Assembly: GCA_028818375.1 (NCBI GenBank)
Contig: JAPPOB010000007.1
Location: forward strand, 226,490-290,489
Origin: Anaerolineaceae bacterium
GTDB lineage: Bacteria > Chloroflexota > Anaerolineae > Aggregatilineales > Phototrophicaceae
Direction: 5' to 3'
DNA: 64,000 nucleotides
Part shown: positions 57,702 through 64,000 of the stretch, in pieces
Layout of the letters: the number at the start of each line of letters is the position of its first letter
How positions within the stretch are numbered: the first letter of the stretch is position 1
Notes under the pieces: generated by a model
Seen by the model: only the letters and a program-made list of their open reading frames with translations
Databases searched by the model: none
What the model was told of the DNA's origin: nothing
Program-made: the position numbers and the translations under genes

Positions 57702-58166
57702 TCAATCCAGCCGGTAGAACGCCACGTCGGGCGGGCCGGATTCCAGGCCGGCGAGCAAGGTGAAGTGGCGGGTGTTGCGGGTGAGCACGCGCAGGCCATG
57801 GCGCCAGGCGCCGGCGGCGATGTAAAAGTCATTGAAACCGGGCAACGAGAGGCGGTCGCGCCGCTTCGCGTTTTGCGCTTCCAGCGCCGCCTGATAGCCG
57901 AGGGCGATGCGCTCCAGCGCCGGATGCAGGCCTACCATGGGGAAGGGGCGCAGGACCCGGTAGCGCTCCTCTTCAGTCCAGTGCCGACCTGCGGCGCGCC
58001 CCAGGCGCAACTCCAGGAAGGTGACGAACGAATAGCAGACCCTGATGCGTTCCAGCCGGACCTGATCGAAGATAGCCTCAATGGTGGAAGATCCCCGTTC
58101 GAGATCGATGAAAACGGTGGTATCGAATAGCCATGCAAGATCCGCATCAAGCCGCGTAACAATCAC
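57702..58166 (-). CDS. vapC: PIN-domain toxin (VapC-like)
   Basis: 154 residues. PIN signature: FDTTVFIDLERG (first Asp), VTFLELRLG (Glu), LPGFNDFYIAAGAWRHG (Asp) and LTRNTRHF. VapC toxins are Mg-dependent RNases that cut tRNA or rRNA. The GTG start overlaps the stop of the upstream small gene (GTGA), the classical antitoxin-toxin arrangement. It lies next to the methyltransferase-HNH gene, convergent with it. Confidence 0.88.
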   Translation of the reverse strand: MIVTRLDADLAWLFDTTVFIDLERGSSTIEAIFDQVRLERIRVCYSFVTFLELRLGRAAGRHWTEEERYRVLRPFPMVGLHPALERIALGYQAALEAQNAKRRDRLSLPGFNDFYIAAGAWRHGLRVLTRNTRHFTLLAGLESGPPDVAFYRLD

Positions 58167-58402
58167 GACGCGATATGCGGCAGACCCTTGCGGAAGTCGC
58201 GCGGCCCGTTCATGATTTCGTCCCAGTCGTCCACAGCGCCATTCGCCGCGCGGCGCGCCTGAATGCGCCGGACGGCTTCGCGCTGTTCCTCCCACATGGG
58301 ATGATCCGGCGCCGGCCGCCAGTCCTGCGACAGCGGGGCGTCATCCGGCTTCCGCCGCCCCGGTCCGTTGTCGTTCTTCTTCTGCCGCTGCGGGTCGCTC
58401 AT
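58163..58402 (-). CDS. Antitoxin of the VapC-like toxin
   Basis: 79 residues, very polar and probably partly disordered: MSDPQRQKKNDNGPGRRK, then a helix PMWEEQREAVRRIQARRAA and a toxin-binding-like tail VDDWDEIMNGPRDFRKG. The ATG has GGAGGGG 9 nt upstream; a TATCAT -10-like box lies near 58435. I do not recognise its DNA-binding family. Its stop overlaps the toxin start, so the two are cotranslated. Confidence 0.7.
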   Translation of the reverse strand: MSDPQRQKKNDNGPGRRKPDDAPLSQDWRPAPDHPMWEEQREAVRRIQARRAANGAVDDWDEIMNGPRDFRKGLPHIAS

Positions 58403-58482
58403 GGCCCCGCCCCTCCAACAGGCGCATCCTTTCATGATAACCGATTTCAGGGCAACGCACACCCTGTCGGCATGTCGGACGC

Positions 58483-58503
58483 GGGCGACATGATATGTCG
58501 CCC
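58483..58503. promoter_or_regulatory. 21-bp palindrome GGGCGACAT-GAT-ATGTCGCCC (second copy)
   Basis: Identical arms to the palindrome at 15463-15483. It lies 32 nt downstream of the permease stop (58535) and 81 nt upstream of the antitoxin start. Candidate operator for either unit, or a terminator-like hairpin without a T-run. Confidence 0.5.
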
Positions 58504-58534
58504 CTGTGGCGCCGGTGGGTCGCGGGCGCAGCGC

Positions 58535-59407
58535 CTACTTGTCGCGGGTCAGGGCGAAGCCGCTCATAAACTGTTTCTGCAGGGCGAGGAAAACCACCAG
58601 CGGCGGGATACTGGCCAGCACGGCGCCCAACATCAGCGGGCCGAAGCTGTCGCCGGTTTCCGTGCCGCTGCGCAGCGAACGCAGGCCCAACTGGACCGGC
58701 TTGAGCGTCGTCTCGTGGATGACCATCAGCGGCCACAGGTACTGGTTCCAGGCATAGAGGAACTGGATCACGAAGAGCGCGGCGATGGCGTTCCAGCTGA
58801 TGGGAATCAGCACGTACCACAGGAACTGCAGCGGGTTGGCGCCATCGATCTGCGCCGCCTCGCTCAGTTCGCCGGGGATACTGGCGAAGTGCTGGCGGAA
58901 GAGGAAGCTGCCGGTGGCGCTGGCGATGAAGGGCACGATCATCGCGTCGTAACCGCCCCACTGCAACTCAACACCCACCAGGCGGAAGAGGGCGATGGCC
59001 ATCACCTCGGTGGGCATCATCAACGTGATCAGCACGAAGCCGAAAATCAGCCACTTGCCGGGGATGCGGAAAAAGACGAAGGCCATGCCCGCCAGCAGCG
59101 AAAGCACCGCCTTGCCGGTCGTCATCACCAGCGCCACGATGACCGAATTGAGCATGTAGCGCGGCAGTTGACGTTCATGGATCACCAGGTCCCAGTTGCG
59201 CTCCAGATAGGTGCTGGGCGTCAACTGGTAGTTGAAGACCTGGGTGTTGGACTGCGTGGCGACGACGACGGCGTAGTACACCGGGAAGCCGGTGATGATG
59301 ATGGCTGTGATCAGGATGACGTGCGCGTACCAGCGTTTGGGCAGGCGCCTGCGCCGGGGAGTCACTGGCGCCGCAGCGTAGGGAAGTCCCAGCTTTTCTT
59401 CCATCAT
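58535..59407 (-). CDS. Sugar ABC transporter permease, MalG/UgpE-like
   Basis: 290 residues, six membrane helices. FLFRQHFASIPGELSEAAQIDGANPLQFLW is the EAA loop of CUT1 MalG/UgpE subunits. The C terminus LQKQFMSGFALTRDK is typical of UgpE. The start ATG overlaps the stop of the partner permease by one base (TGATG). It belongs to a three-gene binding protein/permease/permease operon. Confidence 0.93.
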   Translation of the reverse strand: MMEEKLGLPYAAAPVTPRRRRLPKRWYAHVILITAIIITGFPVYYAVVVATQSNTQVFNYQLTPSTYLERNWDLVIHERQLPRYMLNSVIVALVMTTGKAVLSLLAGMAFVFFRIPGKWLIFGFVLITLMMPTEVMAIALFRLVGVELQWGGYDAMIVPFIASATGSFLFRQHFASIPGELSEAAQIDGANPLQFLWYVLIPISWNAIAALFVIQFLYAWNQYLWPLMVIHETTLKPVQLGLRSLRSGTETGDSFGPLMLGAVLASIPPLVVFLALQKQFMSGFALTRDK

Positions 59408-60645
59408 CAACTCCCGTACATCACCCGGCCGCGGCTGAAGCGGAACTGCAGGATCGTCACGCCGATGACGATGCCGAAGAGCAAGAGCGAACGCGCCGCC
59501 GCGCTGCCCAGGTTGCGCGCCACCACCCCCACTTCAAAGACCTCGTACATCATGGTCGTGGTGGATTCGACCGGGCCGCCGGCGGTGAGAAAGTCAATCA
59601 GGCCGTAAGTGTCGAAAAAGGCATAAGTCGTGGTCGTCACCACCAGGAAGAAGGTGATGGGCGAAAGCAGCGGGAAGGTGATCCTGAAGAAGCGTTGTAT
59701 GGCGCTGGCGCCGTCGATGGCCGCCGCTTCCAGCAGATCATTGGGCACATTTTGCAGGCCGGCGATGTAGAACAGGATGCAGAAGCCAAGGATATTCCAG
59801 GTCGAGGCGACCACCACTGTCCAGGGCGCGATGGTCGGATCCAAAAGCCAGGGCACCTTGAAGCCAAAGGTGCTGTCGAGCACGTGGTTGAGCACACCGG
59901 CGGTATTGTGAAACAGCAACTCAAAAATGATGCCGGCGATGACCGGTGAGAGCGCGTAGGGCCAGACCAACAAGGCGCGGTAGAAGCGGCCACCGGTGAT
60001 GGGGCGGTAGGCCATCTGCGCGATCAGCAGCGAGAAAGCCAGCGAGAACATCACGATGAACGCGGCGAGGAAAAAGCTGATCAGCACCGTGCGCCCGTAG
60101 TCAGGGTCTCCCAGCAACTGGTTGAAATTGCGCATGCAGACGAATCTCGTGCGTGGCGCCCCCAAACGCGCCAACTGCGTTGAGAGCTGGAAGGTGTCGA
60201 ACATCGGATAGTAGAGAAACAGCGTGAGGATCGTCAGTGTGGGCGCCAGACAGAGCAGCGCCAGCAAGGTAGAGCCCGGCCCGCTGAAGAGACCGGTACG
60301 CGTCTCCGTGGCGCCGGGCAAGGCCTCGCCGCGCAGCCAGCGACCGACCAGCGACGACACCACGCGATGCGCCAGGAAGGCGCCGCCAAGCAGAATGAAA
60401 ACGCCCAGCATGACGTTCAGCCGGTTGGCGTTGCCGTCGCCATCCAGTTCAAAGGGACAGAAATTCAGCGGCGCCAGCAAGACCAGGGCGCCCGCCGCCG
60501 CGCTGACCGCGCCGAGCAGGGCCAGCAACTGCGCCCGTTGGCGGACCGCCGGGGCCGCGCCCTGCGCCCGCGCGCGCCACGCACTCCAGCTACCGCCGAC
60601 CAGGGCGACCAGCAGCAGCAGGATCGGCGGTGAAACGAGATACAT
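59407..60645 (-). CDS. Sugar ABC transporter permease, MalF/UgpA-like with N-terminal extension
   Basis: 412 residues, about 100 more than usual. Two or three extra hydrophobic segments precede the standard permease (which begins near LALLCLAPTLTILTLFLYYP). The EAA loop LLEAAAIDGASAIQRFFRI and TFPLLSPITFFLV identify a CUT1 subunit. GGAAGGCAGG precedes the ATG. Transports an unknown sugar or glycerophosphodiester with its MalG partner. Confidence 0.92.
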   Translation of the reverse strand: MYLVSPPILLLLVALVGGSWSAWRARAQGAAPAVRQRAQLLALLGAVSAAAGALVLLAPLNFCPFELDGDGNANRLNVMLGVFILLGGAFLAHRVVSSLVGRWLRGEALPGATETRTGLFSGPGSTLLALLCLAPTLTILTLFLYYPMFDTFQLSTQLARLGAPRTRFVCMRNFNQLLGDPDYGRTVLISFFLAAFIVMFSLAFSLLIAQMAYRPITGGRFYRALLVWPYALSPVIAGIIFELLFHNTAGVLNHVLDSTFGFKVPWLLDPTIAPWTVVVASTWNILGFCILFYIAGLQNVPNDLLEAAAIDGASAIQRFFRITFPLLSPITFFLVVTTTTYAFFDTYGLIDFLTAGGPVESTTTMMYEVFEVGVVARNLGSAAARSLLLFGIVIGVTILQFRFSRGRVMYGS

Positions 60646-60667
60646 GCGCCTGCCTTCCGTAAATCAA

Positions 60668-60707
60668 ACGGGGCAGCCGGGATGATGTGAAGCCCGGGCT
60701 GCCCCGT
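60668..60707 (-). terminator. Hairpin between binding-protein and permease genes
   Basis: Arms ACGGGGCAGCC and GGCTGCCCCGT (11 bp) with an inner CGGG/CCCG stem and a TTTGATTT tail on the minus strand. It sits between the binding-protein stop (60724) and the permease start (60645). It has the same placement as the hairpins after the Tat-exported binding-protein genes, so partial termination or 3'-end protection is likely. Confidence 0.6.
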
Positions 60708-60723
60708 CGGGTCGCTTTACGAC

Positions 60724-62088
60724 CTACTCATCCACGTAAAGCAGATTGTACTCCTCAAGCAGGACGTTCGCTTCCTCTTCGGCCGCCGCCATGATTTCAG
60801 CGACGTCGCCGCCGGTCAACATGGCGTCCTCAATCGCCTGGGTGATGATGTTGCGCGTCTCCACGAAGGTGCCGAAGATGGCGCCCTGGGTCGCGATCGT
60901 CACCTGCGACTCACCCAGCTGGATGCTGGCGGTGAGGAAGTTGGGGTTCTCCTCGTACCAGCCCTGCTCCTCCAGCAGCGCGACCGAGCTGTTGCGCACG
61001 GGCACGTAGCCGCTGGTCTGGTGCCATGAGGCGGAGTTCTCGGTGTTGGAGAAGAAGAGCAGGAAGGCCATCGCGCCTTCCTCAATCTCCGGCTCGAGGC
61101 CGTCGGTGATCCACATGGTGGCGCCACCGAGGATGTTGCCGGTCCAGCCGACCTCTTCATCGTAAACCATGTTGCTGGTGCCGACCTCGACGCCATTCTC
61201 GGCCGCGTTGCGCATGATGCCGCCGGCGCTGGCGCTGCTGGTCATGATGAAGGGCAGTTGCTGGCTGTTGAAGGCCTGCACCGCGCCGGACCAGTCCCGC
61301 TGCTTGCCGCTGTAGGCATAGTAGCCCTTCTCGTACATGTCCTTGTGCCACTGCACGATGTTGAGCGAGGCTTCGCTGCTCAGCAGCACCTGGGTGGGGC
61401 GGCCTTCACGGCCGTTGCCGTTGTTGACCAGTTCGGTGTTCTGCTGCGCCAGCCACTGCTCGTAGAACCAGCCGTGATTGGGCCAGACGATGCAGCCGGC
61501 GATGCTGCCGGCGTCGACCATGGGCTGCAACTGCTCGCAGGCCGCCTCAACAGCCTGCCAGGTCATCGGCAGGTCCATAATGCCGGCCTCGCCCAGGATG
61601 TTCAGATTGGCGTAGAGGATCGGCGTGGAGGTGTTCCAGGCTACCGAGGACCAGTCGCCGCCGATGGTGTAGTAGCTGGAGACCACCGGGATAATGTCGT
61701 CGAAGTCTACCGGCTGGCCCAGAACCTCGTCACGGCCGGCAATAATATCGCTGGCCGGCTTAAAGTAGCCGCTGTCGATGGCGAACTGCGTGCCGACTTC
61801 AAAGAGCTGCATGATCTCGGGCGGATTGCCCTGCTCCTGCGAGAGGATGTAGGAATCCAGCAGGGGCTCGTAGTCCGAGAAGGATTCGATGTTCACCACG
61901 TACTGCGGGAACATCTCGCCGAATTCCACGGCGCGCTCCACGGCCCAGTCCAGACGATGATCGGTGAAGCCGATCAGGGCGTCGATTTCGCAGGGCGCGT
62001 CGGCGCTACAGCCCTGCGCCTGCACGGGCGTCAGCAGGGTCAACCCCGCCAGCAGTAACAACGTGAGTACCAGAAAAGTCTTGCGCAT
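60724..62088 (-). CDS. Sugar ABC transporter binding protein (UgpB-like)
   Basis: 454 residues with a Sec signal peptide (MRKTFLVLTLLLLAGLTLL, cleavage after VQA-QG; a Cys four residues into the mature form is not in a lipobox). The mature protein has the SAWNTSTPILYANLN-type motif seen in UgpB and relatives, and KQRDWSGAVQAFNSQQLPF in the C lobe. The ATG at 62088 has GGAAAG 5 nt upstream. First gene of the operon. Likely ligands are sugars or glycerol-3-phosphate derivatives. Confidence 0.9.
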   Translation of the reverse strand: MRKTFLVLTLLLLAGLTLLTPVQAQGCSADAPCEIDALIGFTDHRLDWAVERAVEFGEMFPQYVVNIESFSDYEPLLDSYILSQEQGNPPEIMQLFEVGTQFAIDSGYFKPASDIIAGRDEVLGQPVDFDDIIPVVSSYYTIGGDWSSVAWNTSTPILYANLNILGEAGIMDLPMTWQAVEAACEQLQPMVDAGSIAGCIVWPNHGWFYEQWLAQQNTELVNNGNGREGRPTQVLLSSEASLNIVQWHKDMYEKGYYAYSGKQRDWSGAVQAFNSQQLPFIMTSSASAGGIMRNAAENGVEVGTSNMVYDEEVGWTGNILGGATMWITDGLEPEIEEGAMAFLLFFSNTENSASWHQTSGYVPVRNSSVALLEEQGWYEENPNFLTASIQLGESQVTIATQGAIFGTFVETRNIITQAIEDAMLTGGDVAEIMAAAEEEANVLLEEYNLLYVDE

Positions 62089-62277
62089 TTTGTGCTTTCC
62101 TCCGGTGAACGAATTGAAATCCCGATCCATGGGATCGGCGCCACTGTAGCGCAGGCCCGTCAAGCGCTCCTGATGGCCAGTTTACGCTGTGCGGCCATGC
62201 GGAACAGCGTACTTAACCTGCACTTAACACAAGTTATCGTCAGTCCGGGTGCCTGTCAAATGCCCGCGCGGGCCCCG

Positions 62278-62667
62278 TCAATCGTAAAAGACGAGGCGTT
62301 CAAGCGCCAGCAGGGCCAGTTCAACCCCCAGGGTGAGGGCAATGAGGCGCAGGGAGCGTCCCTGTCCGCGGTGTTTCCAGTGGTATTCCAGGCCGAACAC
62401 CGCCACGGCCAGCAGCAGCAACCCCCCGCCAATGGCGGTGACGTTGCGCAGCACCGTCATGACGCCGCGCGCGTTGGCCGGCGCGACCAGATCGTGCCGC
62501 GCGATCAGCAGCGCCGAGCCAAACTCCACCGTGCGCACCAGCGCCAGCAGCGCCAGCACGCCGAGGGCGAGGGTCAGCAGATAGAGAATCGCCGTCAGCA
62601 ACACAAGGACGCCGCGGCGGAGGAGTCCGTTCCAGTCCTGGCCGGTGAGGGGTTCGCTGTTCGTCAT
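62278..62667 (-). CDS. Small integral membrane protein of unknown function
   Basis: 129 residues with four hydrophobic stretches: GVLVLLTAILYLLTLALGV, VLALLALVRTVEFG, a Gly/Leu-rich third helix (TAIGGGLLLLAVAVFG) and a last one (LIALTLGVELALL). No family recognised. It is divergent from the ABC ATPase gene starting at 62767. The long antisense reading across that ATPase is not considered part of it. Confidence 0.6.
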   Translation of the reverse strand: MTNSEPLTGQDWNGLLRRGVLVLLTAILYLLTLALGVLALLALVRTVEFGSALLIARHDLVAPANARGVMTVLRNVTAIGGGLLLLAVAVFGLEYHWKHRGQGRSLRLIALTLGVELALLALERLVFYD

Positions 62668-62766
62668 GGGCCGATTGTAGCGCGCGCCGTGTGGCGGCCA
62701 CAGGCAGGACCTTCCCCCGGCTGTGATATAGTGAAGCAGGTTGTTCACGGGGGAAGCGGAAATTCC

Positions 62767-63671
<905 letters not shown>

Positions 63672-63675
<4 letters not shown>

Positions 63676-64000
63676 GCGGCGTCCTGCTGCGCGCCACGCT
63701 GCGCCAGCACTGGCGCCCGACGCTCTACTGGAGCGCTGGCCTGGCGCTGCTGGGCCTCTACGTCATCGCCGTCATTCCCGACCAGGAGGCGCTGGACAAC
63801 TACGTCGGTCTGGTCGCCTCCATGCCACAGCCGCTCCTGGACGCCATCGGCGCGGGCGACACCCTGCTGCTGCGCACGCCGGAGGGCTTCATCCAGTACG
63901 GCTTCGCCACCTGGGCGCAACTGATGCTGGCGGTTTACGGCCTGCTGGCGGGGCTGAACCTCTGCGCCAACGAGGAGGAGGCCGGCATTCTCGACGTGCT
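63672..64000 (+). CDS. ABC-2 type permease, cut by right edge
   Basis: The first 109 codons run off the window: MSGVLLRATLRQHWRPTLYWSAG, a first membrane helix (LALLGLYVIAVIP), an extracellular loop with MPQPLLDAIG, then a second hydrophobic segment before the edge (NEEEAGILDVL). The N-terminal pattern matches ABC-2 exporter permeases that follow DrrA-like ATPases. Translational coupling with the ATPase supports this. Confidence 0.85.

Overview
The window is GC-rich (AT-richer islands near 27.3-28.3, 39.7-41.9, 43.6-46.6 and 56.5-56.9 kb) and densely coding. Carbohydrate ABC transporters with Tat-exported binding proteins, a Thr/Pro-rich linker in a membrane-anchored protein, OmpR-type regulation, a class A penicillin-binding protein and an ABC-rich gene set fit a heterotrophic Chloroflexota (Anaerolineae/Caldilineae-like) bacterium. 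The phylum is an inference; no rRNA or tRNA gene was seen.

1-17.0 kb is a minus-strand glycan (probably fructan/sucrose) locus. Three paralogous Tat-exported sugar-binding proteins each have a promoter-like sequence, a shared leader octamer and a 3' hairpin. Two MalF/MalG-type permease pairs follow, then a GH32-like hydrolase, a divergent GroEL-like chaperonin translationally coupled to an Asp-box beta-propeller, and three tandem GH32 genes, the last cut by the left edge. A PfkB-type sugar kinase at 53.8-54.7 kb could phosphorylate released fructose. 17.1-25.3 kb holds a VanZ-like protein, a three-gene ABC exporter operon, two MFS transporters, a MaoC-like hydratase, a membrane-anchored repeat protein and a small membrane protein behind pepF.

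25.3-34 kb has pepF, a self-contained AT-richer unit encoding a secreted Cys-rich peptide interrupted by an amber codon, an ArsR-VOC pair bounded by direct repeats derived from the 3' end of an amidohydrolase gene, and housekeeping genes (pterin dehydratase, coaBC, a PcrA-like helicase). 34-47 kb is the main accessory region: a second UvrD-like helicase next to a membrane-anchored GIY-YIG protein, then five nuclease-like genes that share one C-terminal domain (DUF5655-like) behind NucS/DUF91-like or HsdR-N-like nuclease heads. They sit around deoC and a glycosyltransferase, with clear signs of tandem duplication and retained 3'-end fragments of neighbouring genes. This array is my best candidate for an undescribed, probably defence-related, system.

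47-64 kb has a pseudo-metallo-beta-lactamase, a sugar-phosphate isomerase-like protein, PBP1A, an SDR/response regulator/sugar kinase run, a DNA methyltransferase-HNH fusion with an AT-rich central insert, a VapBC-type toxin-antitoxin pair, a second UgpABE-like sugar ABC operon, and the start of an ABC-2 exporter cut by the right edge.
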